DNA from: Monarcha castaneiventris obscurior
Lineage: Eukaryota; Chordata; Aves; Passeriformes; Monarchidae
Assembly (NCBI GenBank): GCA_026261815.1
Contig: JAMPIT010000566.1
Span: 24,267,001 to 24,331,000 of the forward strand
DNA: 64,000 nucleotides
Reading direction: 5' to 3'
A program made the translations under genes and the position numbers. This document shows positions 1 through 12,887 of the stretch, one piece after another (position 1 is the stretch's first letter; every line of letters begins with the position of its first letter). Below the pieces are notes generated by a model. The model saw only the letters and a program-made list of their open reading frames with translations, did no database searches and was not told the DNA's origin.

Positions 1-250
1 GCTCCCCCCCCGCCCCCCGCTCCCCCCCCGCCGCTCCCCGGTGGTGGCGCGCGCGCGCGGGCTCGCCCGGTACCGGCCCGGCCCCCGCCCGCCTCGCGCC
101 GCTCCGATCGCGCCGGGCGGCCCCGGCGGCGCGCACGTCACGCGGGGCGGGCACGCGCGCGCCGCCGGCCCTGCCCGCTCCCCGTCCCGTCCCGCGCGCG
201 CGACTCCCGGTATCGGCTCCCGGCGGGGGAGCGGGAAACCTGCCCGGCCC
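1..250 (-). promoter_or_regulatory. CpG-island edge, possible ATP11A promoter region
   Basis: Extremely GC- and CpG-rich, with runs of C at 4-40, GC boxes (GGGGCGGG at 144-151), and a CRE-like CACGTCAC at 134-141 that reads GTGACGTG on the - strand. In human, ATP11A lies head-to-head with TUBGCP3, so in this orientation it would be transcribed leftward from about here. That assignment rests on gene order only: I looked for the ATP11A first coding exon on the - strand and did not find it. The CpG island is direct observation; the gene assignment is inference. Confidence 0.4.
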
Positions 251-361
251 TGGGAATGGGCTGGGAACGCTGGGCTGGGCCAGTGCGTTATGCTGGGAGC
301 GCTGGAGGGAGCGATACGGCGAGGGAAGTGAAAACATCGGGAGAAGCCGGAGAGCAGTATT

Positions 362-377
362 GGGTGGGCTGGGAGGG
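362..377 (+). other. G-quadruplex motif
   Basis: GGGTGGGCTGGGAGGG: four G3 runs with loops of 1, 2 and 1 base, a pattern expected to fold stably. It lies in the minisatellite between the two CpG-rich blocks. Confidence 0.6.
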
Positions 378-560
378 AACTGGGAGCCCTGGTGGGGAGC
401 CAGGGAGTGGCACTGGGGAGGGGAACTGGGAGCACCGAGGGTAGCCACGAAGCGATACTGGAAGAACTGGGATGGCATGAGAGCATGGAGTGGAAGCCAG
501 GGGGTGACTCTGGGAGTGAACTGGGAACTCTAAGGGGAGCCAGTGAATGATGCTGGAGTA

Positions 561-640
561 CTCATAATTACAGAACGGATTGGGTCGGAAGGGACCTTAC
601 AGATGATCTAGTTCCAACGCCCCCGCCATGGGCATGGGGA
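561..640 (-). mobile_element. CR1 LINE, short 3' fragment
   Basis: Reads, as the reverse strand of a CR1 3' end, GGTCGGAAGGGACCTTACAG then ATGATCTAGTTCCAAC and CCATGGGCA. Only about 80 bp remain. It interrupts the G-rich minisatellite. Confidence 0.8.
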
Positions 641-779
641 CCATGGGGGGTGGGGGTGGAGCCAGGGAATGTTACTGGGAGCACTAGGGCGAGCCAGGAA
701 GTGACACTAGGAGTACTGGAAGGGGACTGGGAGCACTGCGGGGAGGCAGTGAATGATACTGGGAGGGTTGGGAGCGCTG

Positions 780-1160
780 AGGAGCGGCAGGGAGTGCCGG
801 TGGGTAATCCCTGCGCCCCGCCTTCACCTGCCCCGCTCCGCGCCCCGGGCAGCAGGGAGCGGCGGCCGCGCCCTTCCGGGGCGGAGGTGCCCGGGCAGGA
901 CGGCGCCGACCCCCGCCCGCCCCGGCGCCTCCCGCGGGCGCCCGCAGCGAGGGGATGCTGCCCCGCCGTGCCTGCTCCCGTCCGGGCTGCGGGAGGTGCT
1001 GCCGGTGCCGCCCGGCGGGTCCGAGCTGTGCTGGGGGCGAGCCCCGCTCCGCCCGGCCCCGCTCCGCCCGGCGGCCGAGGAGCGGCAGCGCTGGGGCGCA
1101 GCACGGCGGGAGCCCGGCGCGGACAAGTGGGACCGGCCCCGCTTGTAAAGTGAGGCAGCA
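780..1160. promoter_or_regulatory. Second CpG-rich block
   Basis: CpG-dense stretch with many GC boxes, including a perfect 15-bp tandem duplication (GCCCCGCTCCGCCCG at 1041-1055 and 1056-1070). It stops abruptly at about 1150, where the DNA turns AT-rich. It is probably part of the same CpG island as 1-250, split by the minisatellite, or an alternative promoter. Long open frames on both strands here (up to 208 codons on the -) are what GC-rich DNA gives by chance. Confidence 0.5.
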
Positions 1161-4100
1161 GCAGATAAGGAAACCTCTGCGCTGACAAGCCCAAACACCA
1201 CAGCCCTGCTAAGCCCGCAAACAGTAGAAATTACTTGGTGGTAGGTAAAGGGACAAGGAGAACTCGGCAAAAAATGCGCACGAAAGAGAAGTGGAAGCGT
1301 ATCATTATTCTTTTCTTTTCTTTTTTCCCTAAATGCCTGAAACAACACCTTTTAGGTATTTAGGCCTTTGTTTTCCGCAGCTGTTGTTTTTTCATGCCAT
1401 TCATACCGAAGAAGTCGCTCCCGTGTGCAGGAATCTTGTACGTAGTCTCAGATAACTTGTGCATTACTATGTACAATTTAATATAAAATAAAGGCTCTAA
1501 ACCAAATACGTTCTCAAAAATTAATTGGAACTCATTTATTTCATAAAATTCAATATTTTACTAAAAAATCCATTTTAACAAAATCAGAAATTTATGCTTA
1601 TCAAAATCCATCCCGTTCTTTAGCAGCAATCACATAATTATTGTCTAGTTCATGGCTAAAACAATGCAGGTTTTGCTTATTTTGGTTTTTGTTTTGTCAC
1701 AGTTACATAATTCTCTGGACACCATCAAGTATTCTACCAAAGAGAATGCACAAATTTCTAATACAACAAACATGCAGAAAAAACAGAAATTAAACTATTT
1801 GAGATCATTACATATATACTAAGGGAAAGGACATAAGACTGTTTCTTTACAGGTCACCTTTAATGTAGGTGCATTTTATATATTCAGCAGTTTTTATTAC
1901 TGGTTAGATTGCAAAATGTATAATTTAATGCATAAAGTGCCCTGTGGTCAAGCTAATGTTGCTGTTCAAACTCTAAAGGGACATTGGTCTAAACCCCAAT
2001 TTTCATCTTGATTACAACTGATAATTGGTATTCATTTTCTGCACCTCCCATTTTCATGCTCCTGTTTACAGACCTAACACTTCTGTGACATACGTTTGTG
2101 TATCTGCATTTCAGTTTCAAGAAATCATCACTGAAATGGAAAGGTGAAAATAAATAAAAGATCCATGAAACAGCAGGAATTTTTTCTCAAAATTAGCAAT
2201 TCTGCACAAGTTAACACAAAACTACTTTATTTTCTGTTTATTTACATGGACAGTAACATATTAAAATAATATTATGTGTGCGTGTCATCAGTCTTCATGA
2301 AACTAGTTTATTATCAAGAAAAAAACACAGAAGAACTTCCATGAACATCAAGTGATAGTTTCAAAATAAACAGATCACAAAACTGTGACAGGAAATTGTT
2401 CCCATTGGTTTTTAGCATACTTCTCTGTTTGGCTATTCCAATTTCAAAGAACTTACGGAATATTCATATTTTGTAGTATTTTTACAAGTTATTCTGCTTT
2501 TATTCAAACAGTACCATTCAATCAATCCAATATTTTTGAAGGCATTGCTTCTTACCTTTGTTAGGAGTGAAAGCAAATTTTCAAATTATGCAGAAAGTTG
2601 TTTTGTAAAGTTTTCTTAGGTTTTTGTTTTTTTTTTTATTTTGAGTAATTTCTTTCATCCAAATGCCACAATATATTTTTCCACTTCATTAAGTCTCCCT
2701 GCATGCAACACACACGTTACTTGGTGAACATCACGGAGCATCTCTGAAGGGAAGGAAGTTCACCTGGTGAGCTGGGAACAGTTAACAGCAGTTCAGTTCT
2801 GAGCATGACCATCGTGGAGATATGTCTGAACTCTTTGCTGTCTTCTCAGCTTAGGTAACCAAGGTGGGGCTGCAGGAATCATTTTCCTCAGATCCAGAGC
2901 CTGGAAGCCACTCATAGGTGTAGGTTGGCTGCATTCCCCTGGAAAGGGGACCAAGGCTCCTGTCCTCATTCTTTCAGTCCAGGGCAGAGGACACACACAT
3001 GCTCAGATACAGCCATTTCCAGGCTACTGCTCAAGCAAAGCTGAGCCATTTTTCTGCCCTTCCCTACGCTGCCAGGAAAAAGAGAGAAAAGGAGCACAGC
3101 TGGATTCTGGGCAGGTACTGAGGTGAAATCCCAGCCTATATGGAAATATGCCCGTATTTCCACAAAAAGGCACCTAAATGTGCACCCCAGAAGAGAACAC
3201 TGGTAGGACACTGAAAGTTAACACAGGACCTTGCCGACTGAGCTGTGTTTGTGCAGGGAGGACAGCACAGCACATATATTTGACTGTTTGGAGTGACAAG
3301 CTTTTCCAGGGTCAGTGTGCAACTGAGGAGGGTGTTGAGGTCATACTTTTAGATTTAGGTACCTCAAATCTGCCTAAGTCAGGCTTAAGGTGCCTGAGTC
3401 CTTTATTGGATCTATCCTAAAGTGGCCTGCTAAAGGTCACGTTGTGACTTAGCAGTCAAGCCAAATGAGGAGCCTTGATCATATTGGTCATGGATCTGTT
3501 CTGCCTATTATGCAATGTTTCACTTTCAAGCAATTTGTTAAACCTAATCATCTTTGTCTTTGAATATGCCATCACATGTATTTCACTCCTAATTTCTCAT
3601 TTTAAAAATTTCTAAATTTACCTGTATGCTGTATTTTCTAAATTTCTTGTGTCTTTTCTGACTGCAGATTAGACCTCCTGTTCTACTGGTCTCTGTTTCT
3701 CCTTCATCTTCTTACTGATTGATTCCTTGTGATCCATTACTGGCCTTTCAGGGTACTTCTGCCTGCCCAGCTGAATTACCACATTCTCTAGATCTTACTA
3801 CTTACCTCAGAATCTCATACCCCTTCTGATTTACTTACTGTGTCAGTGCAGCTCTGCTTGAAACATCATTGTTTAAATAGCTTTAGAAATCAAGGTGAAC
3901 ATTTTAGTGTGCAAAAGATTTACTTTTCTTATGTACAGCTGTATTTTCTGTTACTTTGCAACCCATAGTAAGTTATTCCATTTCATAATTGCAGTGAAAA
4001 TGTTGAGAGACTGGTCCAAGGGCAGCAGCTCATTACATGCTGGATTCTCTTCTTGAGGCAGTAATGGATATTTTGTAGTTTAGTCCACCTTGATTTTGGA

Positions 4101-4405
4101 AGGTGGGAAGGCAGGATTTAAAGCTGGACTCTCAATAAAGTGCCACAGTTCTCACAGGCATGCTGGTGATACAGTATAAATGGATACCATGATAGATGTC
4201 AGAGGATTTTTGTTCTAGATTTTAGTTTAACATCTTTTTAGGTTCCTGCTTCCTGTTATGGCAGTGAGTATATACCTCTAGTAGTTCAGGCCAAAGTTAC
4301 TAAATACTTCTTGAAAAAACTGTATGTAGGTGATAAGAGTTGACTTGGGCATATGTGAGAATAGTGTGAGGAATGGGAAATGGCAGAGATTGAAAAGCTG
4401 TTAAT
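1161..4405. other. Intergenic stretch, no gene seen
   Basis: AT-rich, non-coding. Open frames are short and match no family I recognise. An archosaur-type ancient-repeat flavour (repeated TTTAGGTACCT / AAGGTGCCT words) is present at about 3345-3400 but is too weak to name. Confidence 0.7.
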
Positions 4406-4407
4406 TT

Positions 4408-4437
4408 TTGTTGTTGTTGTTGTTGTTGTTGTTGTTG
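4408..4437 (+). repeat. (TTG)10 microsatellite
   Basis: Ten uninterrupted TTG units, abutting the 3' end of the CR1 copy that follows. Confidence 0.95.
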
Positions 4438-4742
4438 GAAGAGACCTTCAAGATCATCGAGTCCAACCTCTGTCCTAACACCTTAACTAAACTAAACCAT
4501 GGCACTGAGTGCCACATCCAATCTCTTTTTAAACACGTCCAGGGATGGTGATTCCACCACCTCCCCGGGTAAACCATTCCAATACTTTATCGCTCTTTCT
4601 GTTAAAAATTTCTCCTAATATCCAACCTATATTTCCCTTGGCGCAACTTAAGACTGTGTCCTCTCGTTCTGTCAGTTGTTGCCCGGAAAAAGAGACCAAC
4701 CCCCACCTCACTACAACCACCTTTCAAGAAGTTGTAGAGAGT
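4435..4742 (-). mobile_element. CR1 LINE 3' fragment
   Basis: Reverse-strand CR1 3' region: GGAAGAGACCTTCAAGATCA at the start, then GGGATGGTGATTCCACCACC, CCAATACTTTATCGCTCTTT and GAAGTTGTAGAGAG. It is 5'-truncated after about 310 bp, as is usual for CR1. Confidence 0.92.
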
Positions 4743-7700
4743 TAATTGTATGCAGCTTATCTGCTTGAGAAACTGGTACGTGCTTTGAGTGAAATTATTT
4801 ATCCTGCAGTGTTCCTGGCTTTTCCCCTATAAATATATCACTTCTTAGTTGTGTCTCTCCATCTACTATATTTCTGTAAAGCTAATGAAAACAACAACTT
4901 CTCATTCTTGAGTCACCATATATTTAAACTAGTTAATTTGTACTAATAAGAGAAATTATTCGCTCAGTGGAACGGATGTTTGTGTTTTGATCTATTGAAA
5001 TAGTATTTTCTCAGATCCTTCTGAATATTGTTTGTGAAAAGAGATACAATAATTCTGAAGTCTGTTTTATGTTAAAAACATTTCACTGCCCGGACTTTGT
5101 GACAGATGTACATTTGAAGAAGAATATAATTAACAGCTACTGTGGTACTCTGAGAACTTACCTGCCCAGGACAGATAACAGATGGAAGGTGAAGACAAAG
5201 CAAGTAAAATGACCAGCATCAAGCTGCTCTGATGATGATTTAGTAGAAGCAGAGTGGCCCAAAGGACAGAGGGAGACTCAAAAAAAGCACTGGACATTGA
5301 AGATCACTTCACTCTTGCTTGGCTTTCTTTGTCTAGATCTGTTTTGGTTTTTTTTCCAGAAAACATGTGTGTGAAAAAGAGACACATTTCTGACTCTTTG
5401 ACCTATCTGCTTCTAACCTCTGGCAATAATGCGTAACTTCTCTTCTAGTCAAAAGCTAAATGCACTGTCATTAGGACAACATGTAATTCCCACATCCTTG
5501 CTAACAAAGGTGACCTTTGTTAAATAGTTTCTTAACAAAACCCTCTAAAAGAACAGAGTATGGCTTCTAAACAGATGCAATCACACAAATGCACATCAGT
5601 TAAAATAATTTGGCTGCAATTTTCTGCCAACTCAGGCAGTCAACTGCAATTACAACCAAGATTTTCTCATCTGCTTTACCTGATGCAAGAGATCCAGTCC
5701 CTGGCTGCTGCAAAGTAATCCTCTTCATCAGGAAAGGCACAGGAGTCGGGAAGGTCTTACTAGAGACACAGAACAGTCACACGGACCATTTGGAAGACTT
5801 GCCCCATCACTGTGAAACAGTGTATGAAACTCATTAAGAGGAAGCCCAGCCTCCACCAGAGGAAGCTTCTCCTGGGATGAAATGCTGTTGGCTGCTATGG
5901 TTACTAATGTGATTTTCCATTTACTTCCTTGTTCACTCACCTGCTTTCTCATTCAAACACCATGCACAAGTACCTCCAGAGATATTTGTTGTTGGAATAG
6001 TGACAAACCTCATTAGTGGCAGCCATGCACAATCAAAGAAAAAAAAGATACAAATGATCAGCAAATAAACAGAAGAAAGGAAAGTGCTGGAATCTGTGGG
6101 TATTGTGAATAATATTCCGTCCTTGCTGCTGTGTGAACTTTGTGTTCTCTTCACTTTGGATTTGCATTAATGTTAGTCTTGCTTTATGTCTCTATTTTAC
6201 ACCTCAGTGCTTCGATCCAGCAGAGAACTCCCCACAGTCAGACTCCTGTGACTGTAGAGCTGAGTGCAGCATCAGGATTTAGATGAGCAAAGTATTGTGG
6301 TTTATTTTTGGTATCTTAAAGGGACAAGAACATTATTTTGCTATTTTATTTTTGGTAGCACTTCACAGGTTTTGTTCCTACCTTTACATAGATTTTCTTC
6401 ACCTTTTACATATTTCTGATCTGACAGTCTGACTGTGTAGTAGTTCTACACTATGAAACTGTAAAATTCCAAATAAATTGCATATCTTGAGGCTACTTTT
6501 TTGCCCCAAGTATCAAGAGAAAAGATTTTTTAAAAAAGGGAAACTTTTTAAAAAAGTGTATGAATATTCCTGTCATATTCCATGGTAATAACCAGATGGA
6601 CTAGTTAGTACAACCAGTATTCATCATAACACACTTCCAGGTTAGGAAATACTTCTTGACAATACTTTGTAGCCATAAAAGCAAGCAGCTGATCCTCCAA
6701 AAGGGTAGTAAATAATGAGGATATCACTTTCTGGCTACTTTAATGTCATCTGTAAAATTACTTTTGTTTTGATGTAGCATTCAATCGAAGCTGGAAGAAA
6801 TCTTTTCGCGGTTTGCTCTTTCCCACCAAATAAGGCACTAAATATAGCAGTACCATCATTCTGGGCTTCAAAAAAGCTGTGGTTCAGGTTTCTCAAGAAT
6901 ATCTGCTTTTTCTCCTGACTGTGTTCAATTTGTTTTGTAACTGTTTATTTAGGAAGCATGAGTAACTACAAATCAATACAAAAAGTACCAGCAATATTAA
7001 ACACTACAAAAATGAACCTTTCACTTAGATAATAATGATGCAGTGATAGAGTCATCAGATTTTCCAGTTTGAAAGTTACAGCTCTCTGGAGGACACATTC
7101 CTAAGAAAGGGACACAGCACTGCAGTCTAGGGCATTCTGACTCGTCCCTCTGCCCATGTACCTTTGCATCATTCTCTCTTCCCTTCCCTCCTTGTTATTC
7201 TTGGAAGCTGCATGCTCATGAGCTGGGAGTGGACACAGTAGTGGAGTGGTGGTGGCAGGAGAGTGTCCGAAAAAGGGTCCTTTCTTCACCCCTTCACACC
7301 TCCTGATGACCCCCCTGGCAGCAGGGATGGAAGTAGGGTGCCTACAGTCCATTATTTTTCCTGTAGGTGAATCCTAGGTGACAGTGACACAGACTGCACC
7401 TCTTCCATTTCCATTGTCCAAAAAGCATCAGCATCTCCTCTCAGATTAGCAAAAAACCCCCAGTATTCCAATATATATTTTCAAAGTGATTTTTGGCCAC
7501 GTTTGCAGTGTTAATGGTCTATACATGTTTTTTTCATCTGCCTGTAGCAAGTATTAAAACTTCTTGCATGGTGACAGCTTATTTGATGGAGAAGCAGGTT
7601 CTTTAAGATGCTGCTATGTTTTCCCTTACTGCAGCTATGTCTGTCTCATCTCCTTGAGCACTGCAGAGGCTGGGCATGATGAGCATTTTGTGGACTGGGA

Positions 7701-10700
7701 ATCTTGCTGTGAGGGAACATGGTGAGATTTAGCATTTTGTAGATGGATTCAATGAAGTGTGTGAGATCCTCGAAGCTTTCAACCATGACAACATTCAATT
7801 CCATCATGTCACTTGCTGTGAAATGTGTAATGGCCATAGCCATTGCTTTTTTTGTCCTGTAAGAGTTCGCCTGTAATTTCAATAAAGTTGCTGTTACAAG
7901 TTTGTTCCAATTGACATTTGTATATTAAGAAAAATTGCTTTAGTTAAGTAGGCAATAATTCCAGGAAGAATGTTTCCTCCTGACAGAGATGTATTATCAC
8001 AAACCTTTACATCTTTACAAAAGGGCTTATAAAGATATAAATTAGTTGCATAAAAGGGCAAAAATAAAAATCATATTAGCATTTTCATTGTCTTATCTTT
8101 CCTCTCCAGAGCACAGCCTATTATCTTGTAAAATATCTCTATAATATATATAATTACAGAAGTTTCAATTCCATATTCGCCTTTAACATTGCACATTTTA
8201 AATCCTCTAGAGGGGAGAAGGAAAAGGAGCCAGACTTGTATAGAGGCTGGTATTTTCTGTGGACAGATGTATAAATTGGCAAATCCAGTTCTGGTTTGCA
8301 TAAATTTTATAAGCATGACAAAATTTTTGTAGCTTGCTGAGAGTGTGGAGGTAGATTTGTGTGACTATGAAAGTAGCTCTCTCACAGAGACTGTGTGCTT
8401 TTGGTGTACTGAAAGTTTGGGTTTTTCTGTGTCTTACTTTATTTCATGTAATGGGCATAAGGACTGTGTGCTAAATAGAAAAAGATTAATAAATGGTAAT
8501 GATGGCATCCATGCCTTGTCATGATACTTCCCAAAGCTGTCTGAAAGGAAGCCCACCTGATTTAGAGCTGAGTAGGAAGGAAAGGGAATCAACATCTACA
8601 CAGGGAGAAAAGGCTGGTGAGGGAAAGATTTTATCAAGAGGCTGTAGTTTGCAAAGCATCAGTCTTTCCTGAGATGTTAAGTCTGTGCAGACTAAGGTGG
8701 CTTGTTCTGAGGCAGCTCATGTTTCCATGTAACTGGTCCTAAGTTCTGGTTAGGCAAACCAAACCTTGTGCTCTAACCTGAGAAGCCTGTTTGCTGGAGT
8801 AGGCTGTCCTGACAAGGGACACCAGTTACCACCCTGTCAACAGGTGAAAGTCTCTGCTGGACCCAGAAGCTGCTAACAGGGGGTTTGATCTTCTAGTGTC
8901 CAGAAATGTGGGACAGAAAAAAATATCCGTAGCTGGGAATTAATCCAGGGGAACTGATGTTTACTAGTAGTGAACTTAGAGCAGAGATGGATAATACTAC
9001 CAGAAACCACTTAAGAGGGATGTATTGGTCGTAAGCTGAGTACAATGATTAAGTGCCACCACCACTATTTGGTACTCTATAAATAGACGTGTCAACTAGC
9101 GCAGTCCTGCAGCAGCCATTCAGTGTTGACTGATTTTAAGGCAGTGAAGGCTGCTGTTGCTTTGCCCCATTTTGATGCTACTGCTTCTGCAAAGCTGGCT
9201 GCTGCTGGAAAGGAAGGGCCAAACTGTGACAAGTGCATGGTTGGTATCTTTAACATCCCGAGGTGAAAGGAGAGACTGAAAACTATCTTACTTTTTGAGT
9301 ATGCCTCTTTCCTTTGCTTCCTAAAATAATTGTTCACTGGCCGTTTAGTGCCTAAAATTAGGCCACCATTACAAATGATCTTCAGTGTTACTGCAGAAAG
9401 ATGAATGTAGCTGAATTTTCCTATACATGGAGATGGAGCTGTGATTCAAAGCCACGTAAAGTAGGAGTTCTGTCCTGAGTGGTACAGGCCTGCCCCGATG
9501 CATCTGAACCAGGGAGTGAATGTGCCTGTGTGACATTTCTAGAACTAATCATCCTGGCAAAATGAGTCCTGTAATGGGTATTGATTTATAGCTGGATTGT
9601 GGGAGGGTTTGTTCATGTTTTCATAGTGCTGTTGAAATTGAGTTCTACAATTAGCAACTACTTTGCCTCCTCTGTACTGAGAAGCACATGAGTGGAAAGG
9701 AATTTCAAATTTTTGCCTTAGTTTTCCATATTGCTTAGAGAGGGGAGTATGGGAAATGTCCGTTTTTCCACTCTTCCCTGCTATGCCTTTCCTCCCCCTT
9801 TGGGAAAAGAAGGTGGCTCAGGTTAATCACCAAAGGCAAGATATTAAGGGAAGAACCCAGAGGAGGGATAAGTGATTTATGAAAGCTTCCATGCTTTAAG
9901 GTCATGAGTCAGGGATTCCTTCCTTGAAATACTTAGCCCTTAGGCTGTGTTCCCATCTTTGCTTGCTACTGTGTAGTCCCATTGATGTCGGTGGACTGGC
10001 ACATGGGTAACAGATGAATTTACTCCTAATGATCATAAGACAATCTGAGTGGCTTCTTGCATTTCTGTAGAGCTGCTTTGAGCTACAGGGGCAGTGATAG
10101 TGAAGACAGAAACAAAGTCTTATGAAAAGAATTGACCAAGTCTTGGGCAACTGCTAGCCAGAGAGAAGAGGGGAAGGGAGTAGACAGAACAAAGGTGGGA
10201 TGGCTATTTGGTAGCTCTTATCAATAAATTCCTGGCATAGGTATTTATAAATGTGTACACGGGTACATGCATGCAAACTTCTTTTTTCTGTTGAACAGCA
10301 TGATTACAGTGAGGCCCTTTAGTACTAATCACTGTATACACACACACACACATACACAGAGTAATACAAATCGTGGTGCCTTTCTAATAGTGCATAACCC
10401 AGTGGCTGATGCATGCCATACTTGTATATATAGCACATATAGAGAATGATGCAAAGCATATACATGTACGTATCTACACTATTGGTAGAGACGAACTTGC
10501 TGCTAAGAAAGAATTGGAATACAGAAGTTGAAACTGTATTACTACAGTGTATTACATATCCCTTAAGTGTTACAGTTATGGGACATAAAAGCTAATTTTA
10601 GTCAAGAAGCGGCAGATGTTGTCTGAGTTCCATGAGTAGACTGCTGCCAGTATGCTTTATGCTAGTGAGCCTAAAGAGAATTCGCATGGCCCCATTACAG

Positions 10701-12887
10701 CTCTGTAGTTTTTAGAAAAGCTCTTAATGGCACTGAAACCCTGGATAATAAAAGCATTTGTTAAGTCATAGACTTTCTATTCAGTCTCATACCCAGCGAG
10801 CAAAAGAAGGCTGTGGGAATACTATGTTACACACAGAAAAATTTTAAAAGCAAACAAACAAAATTTTATCTCACGACTGTGCATCTGCTGGTATCAGGAT
10901 ATATTTAGCTGTGTTTATACAGAAAGTAAACAGGTAATTGGACTTCAATGAGAATCAGTGAAGTACTCTGATGGGATTTTTTTTTTAAGAAACACTTTAT
11001 TTTACAGTGAAAGCATAGTTGGGCATTTTTACTGCATGAAATTGGAAACTGCTTGAAATATGAGTATTGACTTGGTTTATTCTTGTGTTCATCACATAAA
11101 CAAAATGCGATGAAATAACTTTACTGAGTAATGCAGAAAAGAACATTTAGTAATAAAACTGTTGTCATCTTCAAAGGCCTAAAGAACTACTGAGGTGCTG
11201 CATATGCATATCATGTTTTAGAAATGCACTAGAAAGCCTTGTCTAGAAGCCTGGATGTTTATTTTATATTACTTGGTGGAAAAATAGGAAAGAGGAGATA
11301 GTGAGACGACCCCCCTCTACTTCCATTGCACTTTCAAAGATTCTCTTATTCCAAATACACAAACATTATTATTTGAAATAGATACTACTTATTGCAGCTT
11401 TTACTTAAGTATTATTTTTGCTGAGAAGAACATAACTGTGCTTCCTTTTTGCCTAGCAATTTTCCTCCTTCTGTGATATAATGATATGGTTCTGCATAAT
11501 GTCCTGCACTGTACAGGGTTTCCAGGTGTTCCAGTCACTGCTGAAAAAACCTAACATATTCCTTTTTTATGTAGTCTGTTATGTTTGTCAGGAAAAGATG
11601 AAGACAATGAACTTTCCTCCATGACTAAGGTTAAGCAAGTGCTTTCTGACAAAATATCCTTTCCTTTTTCAATAAGCTTAGATGTTACTCTTCCTATCCT
11701 GATAGGCTGCCAAGGTTTTTACTAAAAGCTGGAAAATTTGGCATGTTTTCCCCTCAGACCTGAGTAGATTGTTCATACATCTGCAGGCACATATGAGGCA
11801 ACTGATTTATCATGCTTGAGTATTTGCGCCCTTGACTTTCATATCTTAAAAATCAAACCAGCCTGGAACTGCACAGCACTTCATTGCAAACAAGAGGTGC
11901 ATCCCTGCAAACTTCATCTACTTAGCTGAAGGGTTTAGTGGTAAGGGGCAAATAGCTGTAAAGTGGAATAATAGTGCTCTTTTCACTTATATGTCATATT
12001 TAGAACCCTTAACGTGTTCTTTGTGATAGGTAGGTACCAACACTATCATAATTTGATGTCTGTCATACTCAGATTACTTTTGTTATGTTCTGCTCCAGGG
12101 AAGGATTCAGCACCAACCTGACAAGGGTGAGGTAGGGGACTCCAGTTGCAGCAGCTGCAGAATATACCAAATACCATGATAATTATTTTTTAGCTTTTGT
12201 TCAACAGGTGAGTAAATTCTTAGACTGTCCTAAACTACAGTGGTAAACTGAAATGGGAGGGGGAAGGGAAGTAGGGCAATCTAGGTATGTCAAAATGTCT
12301 TGATTTCTCTAAATCTGTCCAGTTAAAGTCACCTTTTGTATCAGCAAAATAATCTGGAATGTTAAGCAACAAGAAAGAAGACCCCAGAAATGCCTCAAAA
12401 CACCATTTTGGTTCTATTTGTGGAAAAGGATTATAAACAAAAATCTGTCTCCACAGAGGAATGGAGTGACTTTCTAGGATGCTTGTAGTTTGAGATTACA
12501 GCCCTTAGAAGCATTACAGAGCCAGGAATGCCAGGTCAATGAAACTTTTGGCCAGATTTACAGAATCACTTACCAAATGTAAATCACTGATGGAAGGAAA
12601 CAATAAGAAGGGAAGAACAGTTTTCTGGCATTTAGTAGGCACTTTGGTCCCTGGAAAAATCATTGTGTTAATATGATTTATAGGATGCCGTCAAGATTGA
12701 TTATGCTAGAAAATCTGATACTAAAGTTGTGAAGATTCTCATGGGAAAGGAAGAGCCCAAAATTAATCTATATATTTGAATCGATATATGGATAATAAAA
12801 AGGGAAAGAGTCAGTTCTATGATAATATTCTGGGAATACTGATGGAATTTTATTAATTCTGCATGGTGTTGCCAGTGCAGAAAGATC
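4743..12887. other. Intergenic stretch, no gene seen
   Basis: About 8 kb of AT-rich unique-looking DNA with no supported gene. The only simple repeat noted is a short (AC)n at 10338-10352. Open frames stay under about 85 codons and show no recognisable domain. Confidence 0.7.
10338..10352 (+). repeat. Short (AC)n microsatellite
   Basis: Seven and a half AC units. Confidence 0.9.

Larger units (their letters stand above)
246..780. repeat. Degenerate G-rich minisatellite, unit about 45 bp
   Basis: Imperfect repeats of a unit like ACTGGGAGCACT, then a G-rich spacer, then GGAGCCAGGGAGTGA and TACTGGGAG. Clear units start near 379, 425, 508, 677 and 728. A CR1 remnant interrupts the array at 561-640. 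Unit boundaries are approximate. Confidence 0.7.

Noticed and set aside
1..1160. First coding exon of ATP11A on the - strand
   Set aside because: I searched by eye for the reverse complement of its N-terminal coding sequence and did not find it. Only a promoter-edge interpretation is kept, at low confidence.
568..1194. Open frame of 208 codons on the - strand, and overlapping + frames at 650-1153
   Set aside because: They are Ala/Pro/Arg/Gly-rich frames in CpG-island and minisatellite DNA, open on several frames at once, running through a CR1 fragment, and resembling no known protein.
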